From Mediterraneibacter glycyrrhizinilyticus (GTDB lineage Bacteria > Bacillota > Clostridia > Lachnospirales > Lachnospiraceae), in the NCBI RefSeq assembly GCF_015560805.1, contig NZ_JADMSO010000018.1:1-41073 (forward strand): a stretch of 41,073 bases of DNA, given 5' to 3'. A program made the translations under genes and the position numbers. Positions 15,754 through 24,430 of this stretch are shown in pieces. Within the stretch, counting starts at the first letter, position 1, and every line of letters begins with the position of its first letter. The notes beneath the pieces were generated by a model, which saw only the letters and a list, made by a program, of their open reading frames with translations, ran no database searches and was not told the DNA's origin.

Positions 15754-15847
15754 TAAATCACCGGAAGTGCCAAAAGGCACATTCCGGGATTGTAAGCAGT
15801 CGCCAAGGTCTCGGGCAAGCCCGGACTTTGGCTCGTCGCCTCTACAA
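15754..15847. repeat. 94-bp folded repeat, copy 1
   Basis: 91 of 94 bases match copy 2 at 23705-23798. It holds two hairpins. The first is CCGGAAGTGCC with loop AAAA and GGCACATTCCGG (one bulged A). The second is GCCAAGGTC with GACTTTGGC. It lies between the queT stop and the queT terminator. Confidence 0.9.
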
Positions 15848-15849
15848 GA

Positions 15850-15915
15850 AAAGACGTCGAAACAATCTTTCCCCGGAACTCCAAGGGACACGATTGTCTC
15901 GACGTCTTTCTTTTA
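15850..15915 (+). terminator. Terminator of queT
   Basis: AAGACGTCGAAACAATC pairs with GATTGTCTCGACGTCTT over a 24-base loop, followed by TCTTTT. It may also serve the P-type ATPase gene coming from the other side, where the minus strand has TTTTCTTG. Confidence 0.8.
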
Positions 15916-15926
15916 TTTCATTTGTT

Positions 15927-17813
15927 TTATAAATTTTGTACCCGCAGGGCACGGATCGCGTTCAGGATCGCAAGGATCATCACTCCGACGTCCGCAAAGA
16001 TCGCCGCCCACATATTTGCGATTCCCAATGCCCCCAACCCAAGGCAGGCAAATTTGACAACAAGCGCAAATACAATATTCTGATAGACGATCCGCAGACA
16101 TTTTCTCGAAATCCCGATCGCTTTCGCTATCTTTTGCGGATCATCATCCATCAGCACAACATCCGCAGCTTCGATCGCCGCATCCGATCCCATCGCTCCC
16201 ATTGCGATTCCGATATCCGCCCGTGTCAACACCGGAGCGTCGTTGATCCCGTCGCCGACAAATGCCAGTTTCTCTTTCTCCGATTTTTTCGCAAGCAGCT
16301 CCTCTACCTTTTCGACTTTATCTGCCGGAAGCAATTCACTGTATACTTCATCAATTCCAAGTGTTTCTGCCACCTGTTCCGCTACACGCCCGGCGTCTCC
16401 GGTCAGCATGACCGTCTTTTTCACTCCGGCTTTTTTCAGTTCCGCAACGGCTTCTTTTGCATGTGGCTTCACAAGATCGGAAATCACGATATGCCCTGCA
16501 TACTCGCCGTCGACCGCCATATGGATGATCGTCCCGACTTTATGGCAGTCACGATATTTTACATGCAGCCGCTCCATCAATTTACTGTTTCCTGCTGCGA
16601 CTTCCTGCCCGTCAACCTTTGCAAGAATACCATGACCGCTGATTTCCTGAATCTTGGTCACACGGTTCCGATCGATTTCTTTTCCGTATGCTTTGCGGAT
16701 ACTTTTACTGATCGGATGGGACGATGCACATTCCGCAAGCGCCGCATACTCCAACAATTTTTTCTCATCCATTTTGTTATGATGAACCGCGCTCACCTCA
16801 AACACACCCTGTGTCAAAGTTCCTGTTTTATCAAACACAACGTATTTTGCCTGCGACAATGTTTCCATATAATTAGAACCTTTGATTAAGATTCCTGCTT
16901 TGCCGGCGCCGCCGATTCCGGCAAAAAAGCTGAGCGGAATACTGATCACGAGCGCGCACGGACAACTGATCACCAGAAATGTCAATGCACGGTAAATCCA
17001 TACGCTCCACTGTGCAGTCTGCCCCAAAAACAACATCTGGACAAGCGGCGGAAGAATTGCCAGCGCAAGCGCTCCATAACAGACTGCCGGCGTATATACT
17101 TTCGCAAACTTCGAGATAAAATTCTCCGATTTCGATTTACGGGAACTGGAATTTTCCACAAGTTCCAGTATCTTAGATACCGTAGACTCACCGAATGCTT
17201 TTGTTGTCCGCACTTTCAGAACACCTGTCATGTTGATACAGCCGCTGATGATCTCATCTCCCGGTTTTACATCTCTCGGAAGACTTTCACCAGTCAATGC
17301 GCTCGTATTCAGGCTCGCCGTTCCTTCGGTCACGATACCGTCCAGCGGAACTTTTTCTCCCGGCTGCACAACGATGATGCTTCCGATCTCCACCTCATCC
17401 GGATCCGCCTGTTCCAACTTGCCGTCTCTTTCCACATTGGCATAATCCGGACGGATATCCATCAGCGCGCTGATATTTTTCCGGCTTTTCCCTACCGCAT
17501 AACTCTGAAAAAGTTCCCCGATCTGATAAAACAGCATCACAGCGATCGCTTCATTATAGTCGCCGCTTCCGGAATAAATCGCCAGAGCAAATGCGCCGAC
17601 GGTCGCAACTGCCATCAGAAAGTTTTCATCAAACATCCGGCGGTTTAAAATTCCTTTTCCCGCTTTCCGCAAAATGTCATAACCGATCACAAGATATGCC
17701 GCCAGATAAAGAGTCAACTGCAAGACTCCCTCTATTGGGATCAGATTTAGCACAAGTACCATCGCCGCAGTGATCAGAATCCTGTAAAGCATCTTTTTCT
17801 GCTTCTTATTCAT
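15927..17813 (-). CDS. cadA: Heavy-metal P1B-type ATPase, CadA/ZntA-like, without N-terminal HMA
   Basis: 628-residue metal exporter. It has an actuator loop with TGES (about 173), the membrane metal site SCPCALVIS, the phosphorylation site DKTGTLT, the HP motif SSHPIS, the nucleotide-binding GHGILA, and the hinge GDGINDAPVL. The CPC motif and overall text fit the Zn/Cd/Pb group. The usual N-terminal ferredoxin-like HMA domain is missing; translation starts at a membrane segment behind AAGGAGAG. A separate 72-residue HMA protein is encoded 130 bases upstream. An operator-like dyad lies in the gap. Confidence 0.9.
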   Translation of the reverse strand: MNKKQKKMLYRILITAAMVLVLNLIPIEGVLQLTLYLAAYLVIGYDILRKAGKGILNRRMFDENFLMAVATVGAFALAIYSGSGDYNEAIAVMLFYQIGELFQSYAVGKSRKNISALMDIRPDYANVERDGKLEQADPDEVEIGSIIVVQPGEKVPLDGIVTEGTASLNTSALTGESLPRDVKPGDEIISGCINMTGVLKVRTTKAFGESTVSKILELVENSSSRKSKSENFISKFAKVYTPAVCYGALALAILPPLVQMLFLGQTAQWSVWIYRALTFLVISCPCALVISIPLSFFAGIGGAGKAGILIKGSNYMETLSQAKYVVFDKTGTLTQGVFEVSAVHHNKMDEKKLLEYAALAECASSHPISKSIRKAYGKEIDRNRVTKIQEISGHGILAKVDGQEVAAGNSKLMERLHVKYRDCHKVGTIIHMAVDGEYAGHIVISDLVKPHAKEAVAELKKAGVKKTVMLTGDAGRVAEQVAETLGIDEVYSELLPADKVEKVEELLAKKSEKEKLAFVGDGINDAPVLTRADIGIAMGAMGSDAAIEAADVVLMDDDPQKIAKAIGISRKCLRIVYQNIVFALVVKFACLGLGALGIANMWAAIFADVGVMILAILNAIRALRVQNL

Positions 17814-17864
17814 AGCCGTTCTCTCCTTTTCATTTTCTCCACTTTATGATCTCACTCGTTTTAT

Positions 17865-17886
17865 CATATGTTCAATCATTCATATG
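17865..17886 (-). promoter_or_regulatory. ArsR/SmtB-like operator candidate
   Basis: CATATG - ten bases - CATATG, reading ATATGAATGATTGAACATAT on the coding strand, resembles the TGAA/TTCA dyads bound by ArsR/SmtB-type metal repressors. It lies 50 bases ahead of the ATPase start. No such repressor gene is in the window. Confidence 0.45.
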
Positions 17887-17901
17887 TTATCTTTAAATTT
17901 A

Positions 17902-17929
17902 CACCCCTTTTGCTCTCGCAGCCGGGGTG
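17902..17929 (-). other. Hairpin between HMA gene and P-type ATPase gene
   Basis: CACCCC pairs with GGGGTG around a 16-base loop, followed by TAAATTTA. It is a weak terminator or attenuator 15 bases after the HMA stop codon. Confidence 0.45.
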
Positions 17930-17943
17930 CTCTTTTCCATTTC

Positions 17944-18162
17944 CTATAATTCGATCTCGCAGTCTGGTTCTACCTTTTTACAGGCTTTCAATACGTCTTT
18001 CATAACCGCTTTTGCATCCTGACCGTCTTCAAATTCAACGATCATCTTCTGTGTCATAAAATTCACGGTTGCATCCGCAACTCCTGCCGTTTTCTTTGTA
18101 GCTTCCTCCATCAGGTTCGCACAGTTTGCACAGTCCACTTCAATTTTGTAAGTTTTTTTCAT
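17944..18162 (-). CDS. Small HMA-domain metallochaperone
   Basis: 72 residues forming one ferredoxin-like HMA domain. The metal site is CANC near residue 11, in KIEVDCANCANLMEEATKK, and the end is rich in acidic and Cys residues (KACKKVEPDCEIEL). ATG at 18162 follows AGGAGAGG; the frame continues eight codons upstream but without a ribosome site. It replaces the HMA domain missing from the ATPase downstream and probably delivers metal to it or senses it. It has its own strong promoter. Confidence 0.88.
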   Translation of the reverse strand: MKKTYKIEVDCANCANLMEEATKKTAGVADATVNFMTQKMIVEFEDGQDAKAVMKDVLKACKKVEPDCEIEL

Positions 18163-18223
18163 GATGATTACCTCTCCTTTTATCATTTTATCAATTAATC
18201 ATTTGTTTAATCTTTGTAAGATT

Positions 18224-18252
18224 AATATAGTCCTTTTCTTGCAAAATGTCAA
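18224..18252 (-). promoter_or_regulatory. Promoter of the HMA-ATPase operon
   Basis: Perfect -35 TTGACA (18247-18252), 17-base spacer, -10 TATATT (18224-18229). The AT-rich leader behind it contains TTTGTTTAATC repeats that could hold an operator. Confidence 0.75.
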
Positions 18253-18376
18253 CTGCTATTTTCAAAATTTTCGTATCGGTATATCAAAAAGCAGATCTCG
18301 CAAACGGCAATTTCAATTCCGAAAACTCACCGCCCTGCAAAGTCTGCTTTTCCTGTTTCTTCTTTTTTTACTTTTT

Positions 18377-20851
18377 TTATTTCATATACGCAACAAATGT
18401 ATTTCCGCTTCCCGCAGTCATCGCTTCCATCTCTTCCATTGTCACCGTATATTCTGCCGCGCTTTCCGGATCCACATAAGTCACCGTGTCCGTACTGTAT
18501 CCGGTCAAAAGGATCGTATGGCTCGCATCCGTCATCGCCAGCACCGGCGTTCCCCTGTTGATAATGTAGAGCACCTGACTCAATGTACATCCGCTCAGAT
18601 CAATTTTCTTTAAGCCGTACTGTTTTGCAAATTCCGTACATGCATCGAATGACGTCTGCCCCTCCGCAAGTCCAAACGGCTGGATCTCATTATAATAGAC
18701 AAGATCGCGATTTCCTTTTTCCCAGATGTAAGCCTGTTCCGAAGAAATCACCACTCCGGATACCTGTTCCGCTTTCTGGATCGCATACGCCGCTTTGTCG
18801 TAGATTGCTACAAGCTCGCCCATTCCATACACATAATACTGATCGGACGGTATCTTATCATTCAGGGCGATCGTCACCGCCTGATCGATCATGACCTGTT
18901 TCGGGCGTAAAATGTGCGGAGACAATTCTTTGATCTTCTTTGCAAATGTCAGACGCATCTGTCTTTGCTTTCGCTCCGTATCATAAGATTCCAGCGTCAC
19001 CGCGCTTTCTTTCCGCTCTTCATTGCTCGTGATATAATCCTGACTTGTTCCTGTATAGATTTCGCCCTCTTTTGTTACCCGGTTCAATGTCACCATATTT
19101 TCTTCCACGATAATATCGGAAATATAAATGCCCTCCTGAGCATAGTTCATCTCCGCCTTATTATCGGCACCGCGGATCTCCAGTTCATACATCGGGATCA
19201 CTTCTTCGCCCGCAGTTGTTTTTCCAAGATCACTCTCCCGCACATATCCGCATATGAAATCATTTTTGATAAATCCAAGCGGACGGATCGCTTCCCCTTT
19301 CCGGGCTTCCACCTGATAAGAGGAACCGTCTGCAAGATCCATCACCTGAACCGTCTTCGCAGTGTTCAATTCTCCGTCCGTCTGGTACGCCAGCAGATGG
19401 CCGTCCGAAGACGCCACATACTGTCCCTCTTCCAGACCGGTCGCAAGCTCTTTCTGTGAATTTTTTGTCACATCCACCTGATAGAGCACACCCCCGGCAA
19501 GCACATAGAGAAGCTGTTCCCGATGATTATAGTAGACCATCTTGCCCAGTTCCTCTTCCGCGATCGCAAATGATTTCGTGCTCGGGATAAATGCGATCTC
19601 ATTGACGGCATTTTCCTGAATATCAAAGTAATAGACGTCCACGCCGACTTCTCCCTCGTGCTCTCCGCGGTTCATATAGCCGTACACAGCAAATACGGTA
19701 CTTCCGTCCTCTTCCATGCTGATGATCCGGACCGCATGCTCGTCGTTGCGGCTCCGCACATCATGTCCCTCCATGTTGGCAAAGCTGAATACAAGAGACA
19801 ATTCGTCCGTCTTCTGATTGTACGTCCACAAATCCCGTTCCTGCACAAAGGAGACGACCGTCCCTTTTTTATTTACCGCAAAATCCAGATCCGGCTCTGC
19901 CATTCCAAGCAGGATCCCCGTCTCATCCAGCACATGTTTGTTGCCGTTAAATACTTGATTCATACTGCGGTTATAGTCCAGAAGATACATCTCTCCGCCG
20001 CTGTACCGCACGCGGAAAAATTCTTTCACATTAAATGTCTCGACTTCCCCAGCATCACCTTTGCAAGTCACCTGATAACCCGCCAGTAATGACGTATAAA
20101 CACTGTTGCTCTCTTTGATACTCCACTCCACTTCCGTTGAGATCTGCGGTTCTAATTCCCCCCATTTGACCTGCGAAAGATCCGAATGGATATTGACGGT
20201 CTGCAGCGTCGTGTTGTCACTCTCTTCTCCCGGCTCCAGATATCCTCCAAGATTCAGACCATTCTCCGCTCCGAACGTCGCGTCGTGGAACTGCACGGCA
20301 AAATCCAGACATTCCGCAATGGACAGCCCGGACTGCCACTCGATCCTCGTATAATAAAAAATCTGTTCTTTTTCAGCAGTTTCCAGGATCACTTTCAGAA
20401 CTGCCTCCTGCACGCCCTCCGGCAAGCCCCGGTTCACATCCAGCGTCACGCTGCTTCCGGTCAGATCCCGCACCGTATCTTGCAGATAGGTCGTACCACC
20501 GTCCAGTGAGTACACCTCATACTGCACATTTTCAATCTCGTTTCCTTTCTTCTCCAGACCCAGCCTCAGGATCCCATTGTCCGGAACCGGTGTGATCGTA
20601 TCCCGCATCGCGGTAATATCCATCTCATCCACATATCCGGCAAGGATGTTGACCGTATGATCTTCCACGGAAAATGAAACTCTCGGCAGTGTCGGATCCC
20701 CCAGACTGATTGTCTGATCCGCGGTCCCGCGGTTCGTCAAAAGACTGCTTACAACAAGCGCAAGAAGAAAAACGCCGCTTAAGATTCCGATCCGCGTCCA
20801 GATTCCGCCTTTCGTCTCCCGCTTATTTTTTTCATTCTTCTTATTCTTCAT
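18377..20851 (-). CDS. Membrane-anchored protein with C-terminal C39-like domain
   Basis: 824 residues, not recognised as a named family. A single membrane segment (about 21-38) is followed by a large extracytoplasmic region. Residues 300-600 have repeated WD/propeller-like strands (DLWTYNQKTDELSL, QLLYVLAGGVLYQVDV, GHLLAYQTDG). The last 100 residues resemble the C-terminal half of Peptidase_C39_2: SQVLYIINRGTPVLAM, SHTILLTGY, YVDPESAAEYTVTMEEM. They keep the His and Asp, but no Q-x-CG catalytic cysteine stretch is evident, so it may be inactive. ATG at 20851 sits right after AGGAGG; the gene overlaps the end of the methyltransferase gene by 11 bases. Surface sensor or adaptor roles are guesses. 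Confidence 0.7.
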   Translation of the reverse strand: MKNKKNEKNKRETKGGIWTRIGILSGVFLLALVVSSLLTNRGTADQTISLGDPTLPRVSFSVEDHTVNILAGYVDEMDITAMRDTITPVPDNGILRLGLEKKGNEIENVQYEVYSLDGGTTYLQDTVRDLTGSSVTLDVNRGLPEGVQEAVLKVILETAEKEQIFYYTRIEWQSGLSIAECLDFAVQFHDATFGAENGLNLGGYLEPGEESDNTTLQTVNIHSDLSQVKWGELEPQISTEVEWSIKESNSVYTSLLAGYQVTCKGDAGEVETFNVKEFFRVRYSGGEMYLLDYNRSMNQVFNGNKHVLDETGILLGMAEPDLDFAVNKKGTVVSFVQERDLWTYNQKTDELSLVFSFANMEGHDVRSRNDEHAVRIISMEEDGSTVFAVYGYMNRGEHEGEVGVDVYYFDIQENAVNEIAFIPSTKSFAIAEEELGKMVYYNHREQLLYVLAGGVLYQVDVTKNSQKELATGLEEGQYVASSDGHLLAYQTDGELNTAKTVQVMDLADGSSYQVEARKGEAIRPLGFIKNDFICGYVRESDLGKTTAGEEVIPMYELEIRGADNKAEMNYAQEGIYISDIIVEENMVTLNRVTKEGEIYTGTSQDYITSNEERKESAVTLESYDTERKQRQMRLTFAKKIKELSPHILRPKQVMIDQAVTIALNDKIPSDQYYVYGMGELVAIYDKAAYAIQKAEQVSGVVISSEQAYIWEKGNRDLVYYNEIQPFGLAEGQTSFDACTEFAKQYGLKKIDLSGCTLSQVLYIINRGTPVLAMTDASHTILLTGYSTDTVTYVDPESAAEYTVTMEEMEAMTAGSGNTFVAYMK

Positions 20852-22037
20852 ACGCACCTCCTGCTTTCAGCAGTGCACCAAGTGTCGGTTCCACATGAAG
20901 AAATGCTTCACAGTCACGGATCTGCCGCACACACTTCTCTGTCTCCGCGCGCTTCGCCGGCTCTTTCTCTCCGTTTTTCTCCCGGATCGGTTTTACCGCG
21001 CGGATCAAAATATTTTTCGGCGTGTGCTCCATATCGATAAACTCCAAAATCTGCGTCTCATAGCCGACGCTTTCCAGATACTGCGCGCGAAGCCCGTCTG
21101 TCACAAGCGCTGCGAACCGCTCCTTTAAAAGTCCGTATTTCATGACAGGAGCAAGAATATCGTTTCGCATCTGTCCGTTCAGCTCATGCTGGCAGCACGG
21201 CACTGACAAAATGACTTTCGCATTCCAGCCAACCGCTTTTGCAAGCGCATGATCCGTCGCCGTATCACAGGCATGAAGCGTCACGACCATATCGACCTTG
21301 TCGACTCCGTCGTAATCCGCAATATCCCCCTCCAAAAAAGTCAGTTTTTCATATCCGTATTTTACTGCCAGTTCACTACAATGGCGGATCACCTCTTTTT
21401 TCAGATCCAGCCCGATGATCCGAACGTCGTAATTCTGAAGTTCATGCAGATAATAGTACATTGCAAATGTCAGATAAGACTTCCCGCATCCGAAATCCAG
21501 GATCGTCACTTCCCGTTTCTGATCCAGCCTCGGAAGAATATCCTCGATAAATTCCAAAAAACGGTTGATCTGCCGGAACTTATCAAACTTTGTGCGCACG
21601 ATTTTCCCATCCTGCGTCATCACGCCGAGATCCTGAAGAAACGGAACCGGGATCCCCTCTTTCAGAATGTATTTCTTACTCCGGTTATGGGAAAGATCCG
21701 CCTGCTTTTTCCCGCCTTTTGCCTGATGTTTCTGGATCGTCACTTTCCCCTTTTTACTCACGAGAACCGTATATTCCATGTTCCCCGAATCAAGCTGCAT
21801 CTGCCGGAACTCTTCCATATAGGACAGAATCCGCTCCGCCGCCTGCTCCGTCTCCAGATTCTCATGAAACGCCTGTGTTTTCGTAAAGGATTCCAACTGG
21901 TAAATCCGCTTTCCGCGCATCTCCACCGGGCGTACTTTGATCTTCAGAACGCCGTCTTTTTTACGCGGATTGCTCAAGATCGCCTGTACAAATTCTTTAT
22001 TCAATACGTCATTTAATAATTTCTGAATTGCTTCCAT
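20841..22037 (-). CDS. Class I SAM-dependent methyltransferase
   Basis: 398 residues. Residues 150-320 form a Rossmann-type methyltransferase. Motif I is TILDFGCGKSYLTFA, the acidic end of strand 2 is IIGLDLKKEV, then EGDIADYD, VVTLHACDTATD and VILSVPCCQHE. The CDTATDHAL and PCCQHE stretches mark a family of uncharacterised methyltransferases; the substrate (RNA or small molecule) is unknown. The N-terminal 140 residues are basic and may bind nucleic acid. ATG at 22037 follows GAGGAAATT. The gene is translationally overlapped by the next one. Confidence 0.8.
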   Translation of the reverse strand: MEAIQKLLNDVLNKEFVQAILSNPRKKDGVLKIKVRPVEMRGKRIYQLESFTKTQAFHENLETEQAAERILSYMEEFRQMQLDSGNMEYTVLVSKKGKVTIQKHQAKGGKKQADLSHNRSKKYILKEGIPVPFLQDLGVMTQDGKIVRTKFDKFRQINRFLEFIEDILPRLDQKREVTILDFGCGKSYLTFAMYYYLHELQNYDVRIIGLDLKKEVIRHCSELAVKYGYEKLTFLEGDIADYDGVDKVDMVVTLHACDTATDHALAKAVGWNAKVILSVPCCQHELNGQMRNDILAPVMKYGLLKERFAALVTDGLRAQYLESVGYETQILEFIDMEHTPKNILIRAVKPIREKNGEKEPAKRAETEKCVRQIRDCEAFLHVEPTLGALLKAGGAYEE

Positions 22038-22097
22038 AATTTCCTCATCTATTCTGTCAAATCAATCAAACTTATTTTCACTCTCCTATTGTAAAGC

Positions 22098-22138
22098 AAA
22101 ACCCGGGAACACGCAAGCATCCGCCGTGCATTCCCGGG
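22098..22138 (-). terminator. Terminator of the kinase-radical SAM operon
   Basis: AACCCGGGAATGCACGG pairs with CGTGTTCCCGGGTT, followed by TTGCTTT on the minus strand. It begins 23 bases after the radical SAM stop codon. Confidence 0.8.
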
Positions 22139-22160
22139 TTCATCCCCACTCCACTGTATT

Positions 22161-22757
22161 TCATACATATTTTCTTACACGCAGTTCTACGCCGACCGAC
22201 TCCGCCAGTTTCCGGCTCGCCTCGATCTCCTCCGGCGTAAGTACGTCCACAACCGTCATCTTTACCTTTGGTATCTGTTTTCCACATTCCTGTGCAAATG
22301 CGAGCATTCCCTCAAACGCATTTTCAAACTGCGGGCGCGTGATCTCCATGTAGCTCTCTTTGGTCGGTGCGTTCAGACTGATCGATACGACGTCCGCAAC
22401 CTCTGCCAGCTCCGGAACAATATCCCGTTGATGATAGAGATTTCCCAATCCGTTCGTATTGACGCGGATTTTCAGACCGTAGGTTTCTTTTGCGTACTTC
22501 GCAGATGCATTCAGCACGTCCAGTGCACAGGTCGGTTCCCCGTAACCGCAGTATACAAGTTCGGATCTCCCCGTAAAGTCGTATGCATCGATCGCCGCTT
22601 TTACCTCTTCAAGTGTCGGGTCTGCTTTGTGCCAAAGCGTCTGTGCATCCCCGACTGTGTCATGGTGCATCCGAATACAGAATTTACAATTACAGTCACA
22701 TTTGTTCGTCAGATTTACATAAACCTGATCTTGATAAGTATACAATATCTCTGCCAT
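22161..22757 (-). CDS. TatD-associated radical SAM protein
   Basis: 198 residues. CX3CX2C cluster motif inside KCDCNCKFC (about 19-26), followed by YCGYGEPT, the GGE-like SAM-binding element, and VNTNGLGN. It is a short radical SAM enzyme close to the family annotated as TatD-linked rSAM (TIGR04038); the reaction is unknown. No TatD gene is adjacent here. It starts two bases after the stop of the pyridoxamine kinase gene, with GAGGCG upstream, so the two are co-translated. Confidence 0.82.
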   Translation of the reverse strand: MAEILYTYQDQVYVNLTNKCDCNCKFCIRMHHDTVGDAQTLWHKADPTLEEVKAAIDAYDFTGRSELVYCGYGEPTCALDVLNASAKYAKETYGLKIRVNTNGLGNLYHQRDIVPELAEVADVVSISLNAPTKESYMEITRPQFENAFEGMLAFAQECGKQIPKVKMTVVDVLTPEEIEASRKLAESVGVELRVRKYV

Positions 22758-22759
22758 TT

Positions 22760-23665
22760 TTATGCGCCTCGCTTCCCGAAATTTTTCCAGTCTGCACCGG
22801 GGATCAACATTCCCAGATATTTTTCGTAGTTCGCCCCCTCATTGCGCGGGACCTTCTCTTCCGCCGCGTCCGCCATCGCCGCCCCGATCAATGTGCCCGC
22901 CAGTTCCACCGTCTCAAACAAATCCTCGCCGCGCGCCATTCCTCCTGCCAGGATCGACGCAAACAGATCTCCGGTTCCCGAGAAACTGCCGCCGATATAT
23001 GGAAATGCAAGAAGTTTCGTCTGCCGCTTTGTCACGACCAGGTTTCCGATCTTCATTGCCCCTGTTGTCTCGTCTTTGAAACGGATCCCGGTCACGACAA
23101 CCGCCTTTTTCACATGGCTGTTCGATCCTTTCCGCAGAAAATTCTGCCCCATCTGCTCTGCGATCGTCACAAGATGTTTTTCGTCCGTCATCTGCTCCAG
23201 CATCCGATAATCCGTCCCGGTCAGAAGACACAGTTCCGTCAGATTCGGCGTGATCAGATCCGCCTCCCCCGCAAGCTCTTTCATACCCACAAGCAATTCG
23301 GGGGTGAAGATTGAAAATATTTTCCCCTCATCTCCCATAATCGGATCCACGAGCAAAAATGCCCCTTTTTTATAAAACGTATCCAGAAACCGAAGCATCT
23401 GTCCGATCTGCGCTTCGTTCCCCGCAAACCCGGTATAGATCCCGTCAAAGTGAACGTCCATCTTCTCCCATTCTGCGCGGATCTTTTCCATTTTCTCTGT
23501 ATAATCATCGTAAAAATAGCTCGGAAATCCGGTCTGTGCACTCAAAACCGCTGTCGGAAGCGGACACGGCTGCACACCCATCGCCGCGATCACCGGGATT
23601 GCCGCAGTCAGGGAACATTTTCCGAATCCGGACAGATCATTGACAACTGCTATTTTCTTTATCAT
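22760..23665 (-). CDS. pdxY: Pyridoxamine/pyridoxal kinase
   Basis: 301-residue PfkB-superfamily kinase that phosphorylates pyridoxal, pyridoxamine or pyridoxine in B6 salvage. It opens with IAVVNDLSGFGKCSL, has VDPIMGDEGK near 115 and TPNLTEL near 145, and the anion hole with catalytic Asp in GSFSGTGDLFASIL near 235-248. ATG at 23665 follows AGAGGAAG. The frame runs 55 codons further upstream through the 94-bp repeat, which is not coding. It is first gene of a two-gene operon with the radical SAM protein. Confidence 0.87.
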   Translation of the reverse strand: MIKKIAVVNDLSGFGKCSLTAAIPVIAAMGVQPCPLPTAVLSAQTGFPSYFYDDYTEKMEKIRAEWEKMDVHFDGIYTGFAGNEAQIGQMLRFLDTFYKKGAFLLVDPIMGDEGKIFSIFTPELLVGMKELAGEADLITPNLTELCLLTGTDYRMLEQMTDEKHLVTIAEQMGQNFLRKGSNSHVKKAVVVTGIRFKDETTGAMKIGNLVVTKRQTKLLAFPYIGGSFSGTGDLFASILAGGMARGEDLFETVELAGTLIGAAMADAAEEKVPRNEGANYEKYLGMLIPGADWKNFGKRGA

Positions 23666-23704
23666 AAACTTCCTCTTTTCTACCAAACACAATGTTCCTA
23701 TCCG

Positions 23705-23798
23705 TAAATCACCGGAAGTGCCAAAAGGCACATTCCGGGATTGTAAGCGGTCGCCAAGGTCCCGGGCAAGCCCGGACTTTGGCTCGTCGCCTATACAA
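23705..23798. repeat. 94-bp folded repeat, copy 2
   Basis: Three substitutions against copy 1 at 15754-15847, in the same orientation. It lies between the niaR end and the pdxY start, so it is upstream of pdxY here but downstream of queT in copy 1. One substitution exchanges a U-G for a C-G pair in the second hairpin when read on the plus strand. Confidence 0.9.
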
Positions 23799-23805
23799 AT
23801 AAATC

Positions 23806-23835
23806 GGGCGTCGGCACATACCGACGCCATGCTTT
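23806..23835 (-). terminator. Terminator candidate after niaR
   Basis: GGCGTCGG and CCGACGCC pair around a six-base loop. On the minus strand CGATTTATTTG follows, a weak T tract. It lies about 85 bases after the niaR stop codon. Confidence 0.5.
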
Positions 23836-23916
23836 TACAATATCACAAGTCTGGTTCTGTCAAAATATCCACTATCTTTCAATTCATCCAGTCCAGTTCA
23901 TTGCCGCAAACTATTT

Positions 23917-24423
23917 TCACGATACAAGAAAATGTTTCTGCCGCAGTGCCTCCTCGATCAGATCCAGCGTTTCCTCCGAGTCTGCCGCCACTTTATGATA
24001 ATGGTAGTTGGAAGTGATATTTTTCAGCGGACTTGATTTTCCGCTCCGGATATCCTCCATAAATGCTTCTACTTTTCTGCGGGAGTTGATCCGAAGTTCC
24101 GCTTCCATATGCCCATATACCCGGTGATTCACCATAACGTTGACGACCGTACCGCCCAGATCGATGATCGAATATAGCTCTTCCTCCAACTGTTCATCCG
24201 TATGATTGACTTTAAAGACCCGCTCTCTCACAAGTGGTTCCTGTATGATATATCCACGGTTCGTAGAAATAATATCATATCCGGACGCCCGGATCAGAGC
24301 TATATCCTGTACGATCACCTGACGGCTCACATCACACTGTTTTGCGAGCGCAGTTCCGGAAAGCGGCTTTTCACTGTTCTGGATCAGTTCTACGATCTTT
24401 GTTCTTCGCTCCGTCCCTGTCAT
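23917..24423 (-). CDS. niaR: NiaR-type NAD biosynthesis repressor
   Basis: 168 residues. The N-terminal winged helix (residues 5-60: ALAKQCDVSRQVIVQDIALIRASGYDI, then NRGYII) is followed by a 3H domain with the conserved His residues in VNHRVYGHMEAEL and NYHYHKVAA. NiaR proteins bind nicotinate and a metal and repress NAD synthesis and niacin uptake genes. It is the last gene of nadA-nadB-nadC-niaR and starts seven bases after nadC, with GGAGG upstream, so it likely controls its own operon through the site proposed at the nadA promoter. Confidence 0.92.
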   Translation of the reverse strand: MTGTERRTKIVELIQNSEKPLSGTALAKQCDVSRQVIVQDIALIRASGYDIISTNRGYIIQEPLVRERVFKVNHTDEQLEEELYSIIDLGGTVVNVMVNHRVYGHMEAELRINSRRKVEAFMEDIRSGKSSPLKNITSNYHYHKVAADSEETLDLIEEALRQKHFLVS

Positions 24424-24430
24424 GTCTTCT

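Noticed and set aside
23666-23830. 55-codon N-terminal extension of the pyridoxamine kinase
   Set aside because: It reads through the 94-bp repeat, whose other copy is elsewhere and non-coding. The internal ATG has a good ribosome site and matches the family start.
8886-23830. Similarity between the hairpins at 8886-8933 and 23806-23830 (both with GCGTCGG)
   Set aside because: The match is only about eight to ten bases and the remainder differs; probably chance.
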